Assembly (NCBI GenBank): GCA_037144255.1
Contig: JBAWXE010000091.1
Coordinates: 1-10,885 of the forward strand
Length of the DNA: 10,885 nucleotides
Origin: JBAWXE01 sp037144255
GTDB taxonomy: Bacteria; Bacteroidota; Bacteroidia; Chitinophagales; Chitinophagaceae
Reading direction: 5' to 3'
The position numbers and the translations under genes are program-made. This document shows, in pieces, positions 1-7,343 of this stretch (positions within the stretch are counted from its first letter, which is position 1; every line of letters starts with the position of its first letter). The notes below the pieces were generated by a model, which worked only from the letters and a program-made list of their open reading frames with translations, made no database searches and had not been told where the DNA came from.

Positions 1-284
1 TAGTTATCCTTGCGTTGTGGGCCCATTACATAACCACGCTTCTTGATCTCGGCCCATACCATACGAAAATGCCCCCACTCCTCAGTAATGATAGGTGATA
101 ATGTATTGATGATCTCAGGTAAGTGAGAATAGCGTTGTACAATAGAAATAAAATTGGAAGCTGCCTTTTGTTCACAAAACGCATGGTCCGTCAATATCTC
201 ATCAATGGCCATGGTTGTCACATCTGCCCATTGCGGGTCGGTAGCTAGCTTCAGTCCCAGTATAGCATTATCAGCAGTACTCAT
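1..284 (-). CDS. miaE: tRNA-(ms2io6A)-hydroxylase MiaE, N-terminal part (cut by window edge)
   Basis: This is the first 94 codons of a gene that runs off the left edge. The ATG at 284-282 opens MSTADNAILGLKL, which fits the usual MiaE N-terminus. MiaE is a non-heme diiron monooxygenase that hydroxylates the isopentenyl side chain of ms2i6A at tRNA position 37. The visible part carries the first half of the ferritin-like four-helix bundle: EILTDHAFCEQKAAS with likely iron ligand E38, then EEWGHFRMV with the ExxH pair E69 and H72. The segment KKRGYVMGPQRKD (81-93) matches the family's conserved stretch after the ExxH helix. The second iron-binding half lies outside the window. The gene starts 12 bp after the stop of the cytochrome c-PHM gene, so it is probably the last visible member of that operon. 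The family call is firm; completeness cannot be judged. Confidence 0.87.
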   Translation of the reverse strand, partial: MSTADNAILGLKLATDPQWADVTTMAIDEILTDHAFCEQKAASNFISIVQRYSHLPEIINTLSPIITEEWGHFRMVWAEIKKRGYVMGPQRKDN

Positions 285-296
285 AATCGTAATTAT

Positions 297-1673
297 CTAT
301 TTCTTAGGGTTCTCCAAACTTATGTTTTCATCCCCGGGTTTATACATCACATAGTTCACTATAAACTGGAACATCTCATCTGTAGATCGCATACTACCCT
401 TTTGGTCCTGTATCAATTGAGGTGGGTTAAAAGGGTTATTAGGGTTTTGCGTAGTGTTATCATATACCCCCTCTGCCACTATAGTAGAGCCTTTAGGTAT
501 CTTCAACATCTTCTTGAAAGTGTAGAAGTATTGCCAGTTAAAATCCCAACGAGGTATATTGATAAGACGAATAGTATCGCCATTAGGTTGTAACGCATAG
601 GCTTTGAAACTCTTACCCAGCAGGTGCATATGCGGATTGATGGTTATGATAGAGATATCAGAAGGTATGGTGAAATGACTAGATACTTTCTTTACCGTAT
701 TGGCAGGCACTATCAGATCTGGCTCTACAGGCACTACACCCAGTGTACCTAGTTGAAACTCCATCATAGGTCTGCTGGGAGGTACTTTACTAAAGAACAC
801 ATTGATGTAAGAGCTATCCCATACATCCTTTTTAGAGAAACCATAGTGTACATCATTGAGTAGGAAAACACCTTTGCGGGGTAGTTTATAGCCCCCAATG
901 CCGGGTGGGTATCTCTGTGCCTCTACGCCCGGTAGGTAATTCACTACAGACTTTTGCAATACAGGGTAAGTACCATCGTCATTAGGTAATCCCAATTTCT
1001 CAAAGGCTTGTTTGATGGTACTATCTTCTACCATATCGCAAACGAGTTCTCCGGCAAAAACATCTTTCTTTTTACTGAATTCATATTTTACCATATCACC
1101 ATTCACATGATGCACTACATTATTCTTACCGGCCATAAACTCTAATACAGCGGCAAATGTATCATTGGGTAATTCGTAAGGTACCTTTACCAGCAGGAAC
1201 TTATCTCCTGTGTTGGCTTTCATAAAGCAAGGCTTTACTGGCAATTGCAAATCAGGTTTACCCATCATAGAGCCATAAGGATAGTCCGGTAATTTTGGCA
1301 ATGCATCATACGGACCTTCTAATGCCCCATCTGTCACCCATTTCTCTATCAGTTTTACATCAGATATACTTAGTACTTTCTGATCTACAAATTCTGTGTA
1401 ATGGGGATCGGCAGGCCATGGTGGCATCAATCGTTCACGTACTACATATGCTATAGATGCAGCATAGTTCTTAGCTTGTGAGTAAGTTATCAAATCAAAA
1501 TGCCCATTACCTTCCGGTCTATGGCATTGTGTACAATTCTTATAAAGTATAGGAGCTATATGCTGTGTGAAAGTTACTTGGTCGGGCAAGCGTTGCTCAT
1601 TCTTACAGCTATACTGCAATAATGATAGTACCAAGATGATACAAAAACTATACTTTATCCTTTTTACTTGCAT
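297..1673 (-). CDS. Cytochrome c fused to PHM-like type II copper monooxygenase (putative lipoprotein)
   Basis: This 458-residue exported protein joins a small heme c domain to a copper monooxygenase fold like peptidylglycine alpha-hydroxylating monooxygenase (PHM). Residues 1-22 form a signal peptide (KRIK, then a hydrophobic run). C23 could be lipidated, although Q at -3 makes the lipobox imperfect. CTQCH at 47-51 binds heme c, and M83 in the MPPW motif is the likely axial ligand. The PHM-like part spans about 140-445. H188-H189 and H276 fit the CuH site; H348-x-H350 in NPHMHLLGK and M434 in STDEM fit the CuM site, so all six expected ligands are present. C149 and C212 flank the HH motif and could form a disulfide. 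The heme probably passes electrons to copper, replacing ascorbate (inference). The substrate is unknown. The ATG overlaps the end of the YihY gene by 26 bp, suggesting coupled translation. Fold confidence is high; reaction confidence is low. Confidence 0.85.
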   Translation of the reverse strand: MQVKRIKYSFCIILVLSLLQYSCKNEQRLPDQVTFTQHIAPILYKNCTQCHRPEGNGHFDLITYSQAKNYAASIAYVVRERLMPPWPADPHYTEFVDQKVLSISDVKLIEKWVTDGALEGPYDALPKLPDYPYGSMMGKPDLQLPVKPCFMKANTGDKFLLVKVPYELPNDTFAAVLEFMAGKNNVVHHVNGDMVKYEFSKKKDVFAGELVCDMVEDSTIKQAFEKLGLPNDDGTYPVLQKSVVNYLPGVEAQRYPPGIGGYKLPRKGVFLLNDVHYGFSKKDVWDSSYINVFFSKVPPSRPMMEFQLGTLGVVPVEPDLIVPANTVKKVSSHFTIPSDISIITINPHMHLLGKSFKAYALQPNGDTIRLINIPRWDFNWQYFYTFKKMLKIPKGSTIVAEGVYDNTTQNPNNPFNPPQLIQDQKGSMRSTDEMFQFIVNYVMYKPGDENISLENPKK

Positions 1674-2589
1674 GTTCTGTTCGGGATATTTTACCCAATA
1701 ATATACTCACATTCAATTCGTAGCCCAACAAAAGTATCAACACATTCATCCACAACCAAACCATAAATGCTATGAGCGTACCAATAGAACCGTAAACCTT
1801 ATTATAATTAATAAAATTATTTACGAGAAAGAAAAATACAGCAGTAGATATGACGCTCATAAGTGTGGCAAATACAGAACCTGCAGATATAAATTTGAAC
1901 TCATGTGTCAGTGATGGACCATAAGTATAGATAATGGAGATAGCACAGAATATGATGATCAGGATGATCAAAATGCTGAATATCTTGATAGCCAGTACGC
2001 CACCGAACACTTTTAGCAGCAGTTGATTCAGATCCTTGCGCTGAATAACGAAAGCTGCTAAGGAGAGGATAGCCACACATATCAATACAAATGTAAGCTT
2101 GATAGCAGTCCACCTACGGGCAAAACCACTTCTCTTCTTATACACTTTGAGACTATCATCAAAGCTGCGCATTAGCGATATCAATCCATTGGAAGAATAG
2201 TATAGTGTAAGTAAGATACCAAATGAGAGTACATCTTTGCGCTGTGTATGCATAAAGTCTATTATCACCTTACTAACAGTATCATATATATGCTGATTGG
2301 GCATTACCAATTTTAATGTATTGAGTATAGTAGGTTCAATACCACCTAATGGTAAGTATGGAACTAGTGAAAATAGAAACAGTAATGTAGGAGGCAATGC
2401 CATCAGGAAATTGTAAGTAACCGCAGCTGCCTTTTCACTTAGTTTCAGATCCTTGATCTCTACAAAGAAGAACTTACCTACAATATATAAAGACAATCCC
2501 TCTGCGCCCGGCAATACTATCTTATCTGCGATACTATATAGTAAGCGCATGGGCGGCGAAAACAAGATCATTTTTTCCAGTCTGGTCAC
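1648..2589 (-). CDS. YihY/BrkB family inner-membrane protein
   Basis: This 313-residue integral membrane protein belongs to the YihY/virulence factor BrkB family, once misannotated as ribonuclease BN. The biochemical role of the family is unsettled. About six hydrophobic segments are visible, near 60-80, 118-138, 162-183, 200-222, 235-258 and 268-298. Family landmarks are the AAAVTYNFLMALPP stretch at 54-67 and the C-terminal YGSIGTLIAFMVWLW (266-280) followed by LGYELN. The tail is short and charged. The start chosen is GTG at 2589, 12 bp after the DPP-IV stop; the first in-frame ATG, at 2571 (residue 7), is a reasonable alternative. The reading frame overlaps the next gene by 26 bp. Close spacing on both sides puts it inside the DPP-IV to MiaE transcription unit. 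The family call is strong; no specific function can be given. Confidence 0.9.
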   Translation of the reverse strand: MTRLEKMILFSPPMRLLYSIADKIVLPGAEGLSLYIVGKFFFVEIKDLKLSEKAAAVTYNFLMALPPTLLFLFSLVPYLPLGGIEPTILNTLKLVMPNQHIYDTVSKVIIDFMHTQRKDVLSFGILLTLYYSSNGLISLMRSFDDSLKVYKKRSGFARRWTAIKLTFVLICVAILSLAAFVIQRKDLNQLLLKVFGGVLAIKIFSILIILIIIFCAISIIYTYGPSLTHEFKFISAGSVFATLMSVISTAVFFFLVNNFINYNKVYGSIGTLIAFMVWLWMNVLILLLGYELNVSILLGKISRTEHASKKDKV

Positions 2590-2601
2590 TATTCCGGTCT
2601 A

Positions 2602-4776
2602 TTATAGATTTTGTAGTATAAAATTGGTCATACGGGTAAACAGGTGAATACGTGTATTACCACCTGAAATACCATGAGCTCTATTAGGATAATATTCACT
2701 TTCAAATTCCTTATTCTCTTTGATCAAAGCATCTGTAAGCATTACGGAATTCTGGAAATGTACGTTATCATCGCCTGTACCATGTATCAACAGGAATTTA
2801 CCTTTGAGCATAGCAGCCATTTTCTCAGGAGCATTTTGGTCGTAACCTTCAGCATTGTCTAGTGGACGTTGCATATACCTTTCGGTATAAATATTATCGT
2901 AATAGCGCCAATTGGTAACAGGTGCTACCGCAATTGCCATTTTGAATACATCATTACCTTTTAGTATACAGGTACTGCTCATGAAACCGCCATAGCTCCA
3001 ACCCCAAATACCAATTCTGTTCTTATCTACATATGCCAAACTGCCTAAGTATTTTGCAGCTGCTATCTGGTCATCAGATTCCAGTTTACCTAATTGCTTA
3101 TAAGTCTTCTTTTTGAATTTTTCACCTCTAAATCCTGTCCCTGTACCGTCTACACATACTACTATATACCCTTTCTGAGCCAGCATTTCGTGCCAGAAGT
3201 AGTATTTGGCCGGAAAGCGATCTGATACTTCCTGAGAACCAGGACCACTATACTGATACATTAGCACGGGATACTTCTTGGTCTTATCAAAATCTACCGG
3301 TTTAATGACCCAAGCATTCAGCATAGTTTCGTTAGCACCGGGTATTTGTGTAAAGCTGATCTTACCTAGTGCATAGTCTTTAATTTTCTCTTTCAGTGCC
3401 TTATTATCTTCCAAAGTACGAATGATGGCACCTTTGGTATCTCTGAGATAATAAATAGAAGGAGTATTCAATGTAGAATACTTATCTAAAAAGTATTTTG
3501 ATCCTTTACAGCCAGTGATACTATGCGTACCCTTTTCTTCTGTCAAGCATTTAGTGTCATTACCATTCAAGTCTGTACAATATAGTTTACGTTCAAGTGG
3601 AGATGCTGCAGCTGTATAATAAACCAACTCTTTCGACTTATCTATACCTATAAAAGCATCCACATCGTATGATGAGGAACTGAGTTTTGTAAATACTTGT
3701 AACTTCCAGTCCCATTTACATACACGATCATAGCCATCTTTATAAGCTGTAAATATGAAAGAACTATTATCAGGCAAGAATTCCAGATTGTTGATCACAT
3801 CGAGATAGTATTTACTTTCTTCTTTGTATATAAGTTTCGATTTACCACTATTAGCATTTGTCATTAATAATTCCAGCTTATTCTGTAAACGGTTCATACG
3901 TTGTATACAAAGCTCATTGGGATTATTAGACCACTTGATACGAGGGATATACTGATCTGTTTCAGTACCTATTTGTGCATTAATGGTTACTTGTGTATTC
4001 ACATCGTAAAGCTTTATCTGCACTATAGAATTACGTTCTCCCGCCTTGGGGTATTTATACTCATCTTGTGTGGGATATACCTCTTTATAGATAGCTAATG
4101 TGTATTTGGGAACATCGCTTTCATCAAAACGATAAAAGGCTATATGCTTACTATCGGGTGACCATTGATATGCCTGAGTAAAAGAAAACTCTTCTTCATA
4201 TACCCAGTCGCAATTACCATTGATGATCTTATTCTTCTCACCGTCTGTTGTTACTGTAATGGTTTGACCATATTTAAGATCCTTATAGTAAAGGTTGTTA
4301 TTCTTAACAAAGGCTACCATATTACCATCAGGAGAAAGTGTAGCATGTAATATTTTGGTAGTATCTACTAATTGCAATGCTTTTGTTTTGATATCGTATA
4401 GATATACGTGGTACTGAGTAGAATGGCGGAAAATATGTTGCCCTTCTGTAAATAAAAGCATTTTTTGTTCATCTTCGCTAAAAGTGTATTCTTCTATAGA
4501 TAGGGGCTTATCACCTGCATTTTGCCCCTGATTGTCAAAAACAGTTATTTCTTGCTTACCATTTGCCAGATCGTATATACGTATCCACTGATGAGTACCT
4601 TCTTTATCTATTTGTGAATATCGTTTACCATCTTTCATGCCATTGAATCCGGGAATGTTCTTTTCGGCAAAAGTGTTATTGACGCATATATCCTCAAGTG
4701 TTATTTGTTTGCTGCCAATCTGCGCAAATGAAAGATAGCATGCCAATAAGGAAACAGATAATAATATGTAACGCAT
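2602..4776 (-). CDS. Dipeptidyl peptidase IV (S9 family prolyl oligopeptidase), secreted
   Basis: This 724-residue protein is a serine peptidase of family S9B that releases N-terminal X-Pro or X-Ala dipeptides from peptides, probably in the periplasm. Residues 1-18 form a signal peptide ending SFA before Q19; C13 in LLAC is a weaker lipobox-like alternative. The N-terminal beta-propeller covers roughly 40-470 and includes DWVYEEEF at 190-197, where E195 and E196 match the double-Glu motif that anchors the substrate amino terminus in true DPP-IV. The alpha/beta-hydrolase domain follows. Y509 fits the oxyanion tyrosine, S594 in GWSYGG is the nucleophile, D669 in HGTGDDN is the catalytic Asp, and H701 in RAHG completes the triad. 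The 32-residue Asp-His spacing equals that of human DPP-IV, and the length fits the family. It is the first gene of the minus-strand unit, with a good promoter just upstream. This is the most secure functional call in the window. Confidence 0.95.
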   Translation of the reverse strand: MRYILLSVSLLACYLSFAQIGSKQITLEDICVNNTFAEKNIPGFNGMKDGKRYSQIDKEGTHQWIRIYDLANGKQEITVFDNQGQNAGDKPLSIEEYTFSEDEQKMLLFTEGQHIFRHSTQYHVYLYDIKTKALQLVDTTKILHATLSPDGNMVAFVKNNNLYYKDLKYGQTITVTTDGEKNKIINGNCDWVYEEEFSFTQAYQWSPDSKHIAFYRFDESDVPKYTLAIYKEVYPTQDEYKYPKAGERNSIVQIKLYDVNTQVTINAQIGTETDQYIPRIKWSNNPNELCIQRMNRLQNKLELLMTNANSGKSKLIYKEESKYYLDVINNLEFLPDNSSFIFTAYKDGYDRVCKWDWKLQVFTKLSSSSYDVDAFIGIDKSKELVYYTAAASPLERKLYCTDLNGNDTKCLTEEKGTHSITGCKGSKYFLDKYSTLNTPSIYYLRDTKGAIIRTLEDNKALKEKIKDYALGKISFTQIPGANETMLNAWVIKPVDFDKTKKYPVLMYQYSGPGSQEVSDRFPAKYYFWHEMLAQKGYIVVCVDGTGTGFRGEKFKKKTYKQLGKLESDDQIAAAKYLGSLAYVDKNRIGIWGWSYGGFMSSTCILKGNDVFKMAIAVAPVTNWRYYDNIYTERYMQRPLDNAEGYDQNAPEKMAAMLKGKFLLIHGTGDDNVHFQNSVMLTDALIKENKEFESEYYPNRAHGISGGNTRIHLFTRMTNFILQNL

Positions 4777-4800
4777 AAATAACTGAATTTAAAATGCAGT

Positions 4801-4828
4801 CAAAAGTAATGCGTTAACAGCACAGCAA
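4801..4828 (-). promoter_or_regulatory. Bacteroidota-type promoter of the DPP-IV operon
   Basis: Read on the minus strand, TTG (4828-4826) is followed after 17 bp by TACTTTTG (4808-4801), an exact match to the Bacteroidota -7 consensus TAnnTTTG. The box ends 24 bp before the DPP-IV ATG, leaving room for a short leader. It lies in the 85-bp gap between clpS and the peptidase gene, so the operon can be expressed independently of clpS. No operator or riboswitch is apparent. Confidence 0.6.
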
Positions 4829-4861
4829 GAAAAGAAAAGGAAAGGATTTTAAGGCGAAATA

Positions 4862-5161
4862 CTAATAATCAATAGTAGCCTGTATTCCACGATCTATAAG
4901 AGCCTCACACATAGGGCGCAAAGTATCAAAACCACCTTTTCTAACAGCATATTTGCCCTGATGGTGTATGATAATTGCACATTGTTCGGCCTGATCTGTT
5001 GTATGGTCACACACCTCCATCAGAGAAGAAATAACCCAGTCGAAAGTATTGACCTCATCATTCCACACGATAAGATTATGAACCTGCTCAATAACGACAT
5101 TCTTCTTAACACGTTCCTGAGTTTCATACTCTACATGAGCATCAGGATAAGCAGAACTCAT
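4862..5161 (-). CDS. clpS: ClpS, adaptor of the Clp protease for N-degron substrates
   Basis: ClpS binds proteins with destabilising N-terminal residues and delivers them to the ClpA/ClpC-ClpP protease in the cytoplasm. The start chosen, ATG at 5161, gives 99 residues, the normal length for the family. In this numbering NDEVNTF covers 34-40, and N34, D35, E36 and H66 (in IIHHQGK) match the N-degron pocket residues of E. coli ClpS (N34, D35, D36, H66) without offset, which supports this start. The core VCDHTTDQAEQC and the ending LRPMCEALIDRG are typical of Bacteroidota ClpS. The same frame is open up to an ATG at 5392, which would add 77 residues (described separately). No exact TAnnTTTG box lies upstream of either start. 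The family call is strong; the start is moderately sure. Confidence 0.9.
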   Translation of the reverse strand: MSSAYPDAHVEYETQERVKKNVVIEQVHNLIVWNDEVNTFDWVISSLMEVCDHTTDQAEQCAIIIHHQGKYAVRKGGFDTLRPMCEALIDRGIQATIDY

Positions 5162-5392
5162 AAATGGAGCTTTTGATTTTATATTAATAAAAACGGATGT
5201 GTTTTTTTCTATATTAGTTGCCGAAATTTTTGATTTAGATACTTTCTTCTTTTTAGGTCTCATGCCCATAACAATAGGATGTATACGAACAAAGAAGTGC
5301 TGTTTCCGTAACTTTCTTCTCATTGCAGCTATATCATAACGTTCTTCAGCTTGTTTTCCCGGGTTAGAAGTATGCTGTTGGTCATGTTGCAT
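5162..5392 (-). other. Possible 77-codon basic N-terminal extension of ClpS
   Basis: From the ATG at 5392 the clpS frame is open without interruption to the likely clpS start. The encoded stretch has 18 Lys/Arg against 5 Asp/Glu, including MRRKLRK at 24-30 and RPKKKK at 45-50. The first half has a fairly even codon mix; the last third is dominated by A/T-rich Asn, Lys and Ile codons, as expected for noncoding AT-rich DNA. I recognise no domain. It may be a true extension, a separate short gene read into clpS, or untranslated leader that is open by chance; open runs of 60-100 codons occur in other noncoding frames here. Confidence 0.35.
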
Positions 5393-5555
5393 AGATAATG
5401 ATTTAGTGATATAATTATATAAACCTCAAGATTTAGGTGTCTTTTTCGTCATACAAAAAGCCTGTTTGGTGGGTATATTTTCCACTTTCATTTTTTCAAA
5501 ACCTGATTATTACCAATAATTAGTACTGAAAATCATCATTTTATAGAAAAAACAG

Positions 5556-5589
5556 TTGCAAAAGAGGTATTAATTGAACTATATCTTTG
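5556..5589 (+). promoter_or_regulatory. Bacteroidota-type promoter of the SpoU methyltransferase gene
   Basis: TTG at 5556-5558 is followed after 23 bp by TATCTTTG at 5582-5589, an exact TAnnTTTG -7 box. The spacing is slightly long. The box ends 4 bp before the first ATG (5594), so the expected transcription start falls at or next to that ATG. The rest of the 201-bp divergent gap to the upstream clpS ATG (5393-5593) is AT-rich, and I see no other clear element in it. Confidence 0.6.
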
Positions 5590-5593
5590 CAGT

Positions 5594-6121
5594 ATGTTCG
5601 TAAAAAAGAAAATGGATGAGCTGGAGCGCAAAAGTGTAGACCAGGCAAGGCTTACAGACAAACATAGTATTCTTGTGATCATGGATGATGTGCGCAGTAT
5701 GCACAATGTAGGTTCTGCTTTTCGTACCTGCGATGCATTTGCTATCGCTGGCATCTACTTATGCGGATACACACCTACCCCCCCACATCGAGATATACAT
5801 AAAACTGCCTTAGGTGCTACTGAGAGCGTGCATTGGAAACACTTTGCAAGTACACAGGATGCGGTGATAGCTGCTCAGGAAGCAGGATATAAAGTATATG
5901 CAGTAGAGCAAGCACATAATAGTATATCGCTAGATGATTTTACATGGAGCAATAATGAACCTATAGCATTGGTATTTGGCAATGAAGTAGCTGGCGTAAC
6001 TGATACCATACTACCTCTGGTAGATGGCTGTATAGAAATTCCTCAATGGGGAGCCAAACATTCTCTGAACATATCTGTAAGTATGGGTGTGGTACTATGG
6101 GAGCTGGTAAGGAAAAAATAA
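5594..6121 (+). CDS. SpoU/TrmH-family RNA 2'-O-methyltransferase
   Basis: This 175-residue SPOUT-fold enzyme uses S-adenosylmethionine to methylate a ribose 2'-OH in RNA; whether the target is tRNA or rRNA cannot be told from sequence. Motif 1 is NVGSAFR at 38-44, with N38 and the catalytic R44. Motif 2 is LVFGNEVAGV at 126-135. Motif 3 runs from IEIPQWG (147-153) to the knot segment SLNISVSMGVVLWE at 157-170, with N159. The protein is nearly the bare catalytic domain without a long N-terminal RNA-binding domain, as in the short Bacteroidota members of the family. The start at 5594 fits their usual N-terminus, but an ATG at 5612 (residue 7) is possible given the promoter position. It is the only plus-strand gene here and converges on the flavoprotein gene, with 6 bp between stops. 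Confidence 0.9.
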   Translation: MFVKKKMDELERKSVDQARLTDKHSILVIMDDVRSMHNVGSAFRTCDAFAIAGIYLCGYTPTPPHRDIHKTALGATESVHWKHFASTQDAVIAAQEAGYKVYAVEQAHNSISLDDFTWSNNEPIALVFGNEVAGVTDTILPLVDGCIEIPQWGAKHSLNISVSMGVVLWELVRKK

Positions 6122-6127
6122 ATGATT

Positions 6128-7339
6128 TTATTCCCCAATTGCTCTAGAAGCTATCCAAGCACTGCTCCAAGCATGTTGGAAATTGAAACCACCGGTGATA
6201 CCATCTACATCTATTACCTCACCGGCAATGAATAAACCGGGTACCATCCTGCTTTCCATTCTTTGAGGGTCGATCTCTGTTAGGGTTATTCCTCCGCATG
6301 TCACAAATTCCTCTTTGAATGTGGTCTTGCCCTTTATTTGGTATGGGTCTCTTAGTAAAGTAATAATGAGTTTATTTTGAGAGGCAGCAGGTAAGTCTCC
6401 CCAACGCACATCATTCTTAATGTCGCATTGCAACATCATATGCTCCCAAAGGCGCTTAGGTAAATCAAAAGGGTTCTTATTATATACAAATTGCTTACCT
6501 AGTTCCTGACGAAAACCTACAAATTGTTCACGCAGATCTTGTTCTGTAACATCTAGCAACCAATTGATCTGTATCTGAAAATCATAGTTCTTATCGTGCA
6601 ATTCTCTAGCAGCCCATGCTGAAGTACGTAATACAGCTGGGCCACTTAAGCCCCAATGTGTAATAAGTATGGGACCATGTTCAGATATTTTAGTACCGGA
6701 TATTTTCACAGTAACGTCAGGTACACTTACACCCATCAACTCAGTAATGGGATGCTTAGGCATATTGAATGTAAATAGTGATGGTACAGGTAGCTGAATG
6801 GTATGCCCCAATTTTCTCAACCAATCATATTGTTCAGGCTTTTGGAATCCACCTACTGTTACCAAAACCTTGTCTGCGAGATACGTGGACTTATCTGCAA
6901 AATGAATAAGAAAACCTTTTTCGGTTTTTTCTATTTGTACTACCGACTTATGATATTGTACATGTACCTTATTTCGCATCATTTCCTGCCATATGCAGTC
7001 AATGATGGTCTGTGAACTATCAGTGATGGGGAAAATACGTCCATCATCCTCCGTTTTAAGTTTCACACCTCGCTGAACAAACCAATGGATGGTGTCCTTT
7101 GGAGTAAAATTGTATAAAGACTTGCGTAATAATTGTTTGCCTCTGGGATAGCGAGTTACTAATTCGGGCACTTCAAAACAATCATGCGTAACATTACAAC
7201 GACCACCACCCGAGGCTTTCACCTTTTGCAGCACCTTACCTGTTTTTTCAAATACTGTTACTTCATGGCCTTCTTGCCAAGGGATATTAGCGGCAGCAAA
7301 ACAGCCGGCAGCGCCTGCACCTATTATAGCTATGCGCAT
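6128..7339 (-). CDS. BaiN/HI0933 (YhiN) family FAD-dependent oxidoreductase
   Basis: This 403-residue flavoprotein has an N-terminal Rossmann dinucleotide site, GAGAAG at 7-12, with E31 placed to bind the ADP ribose. The KASGGGRCNVTH motif at 41-52 is diagnostic of the HI0933/YhiN group. The C-terminal block from about 367, with GLFIAGEVIDVDG and then GGFNFQHAWSSAW, closes the FAD site. Members are often named NAD(P)/FAD-dependent oxidoreductase or aminoacetone oxidase family, and BaiN has been linked to bile-acid dehydroxylation in clostridia. None of these substrates can be transferred here with confidence. The length is normal, and I see no signal peptide or membrane anchor, so it is probably cytoplasmic. 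It starts 4 bp after the maeB stop and is almost surely co-transcribed with it; no Shine-Dalgarno site is seen. Confidence 0.9.
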   Translation of the reverse strand: MRIAIIGAGAAGCFAAANIPWQEGHEVTVFEKTGKVLQKVKASGGGRCNVTHDCFEVPELVTRYPRGKQLLRKSLYNFTPKDTIHWFVQRGVKLKTEDDGRIFPITDSSQTIIDCIWQEMMRNKVHVQYHKSVVQIEKTEKGFLIHFADKSTYLADKVLVTVGGFQKPEQYDWLRKLGHTIQLPVPSLFTFNMPKHPITELMGVSVPDVTVKISGTKISEHGPILITHWGLSGPAVLRTSAWAARELHDKNYDFQIQINWLLDVTEQDLREQFVGFRQELGKQFVYNKNPFDLPKRLWEHMMLQCDIKNDVRWGDLPAASQNKLIITLLRDPYQIKGKTTFKEEFVTCGGITLTEIDPQRMESRMVPGLFIAGEVIDVDGITGGFNFQHAWSSAWIASRAIGE

Positions 7340-7343
7340 GTGC

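Noticed and set aside
4735..4740. DPP-IV as a lipoprotein anchored at C13
   Set aside because: The hydrophobic stretch before C13 is short, and the SFA-Q site six residues later is a more typical signal peptidase I site for Bacteroidota, so I treat the protein as soluble, with some doubt.
6117..6132. AATAAA/TTTATT hairpin between the convergent methyltransferase and flavoprotein genes, followed by TTTT on the minus strand
   Set aside because: The stem has only six A-T pairs and would be too weak to call a terminator; such sequence arises easily by chance in AT-rich DNA.
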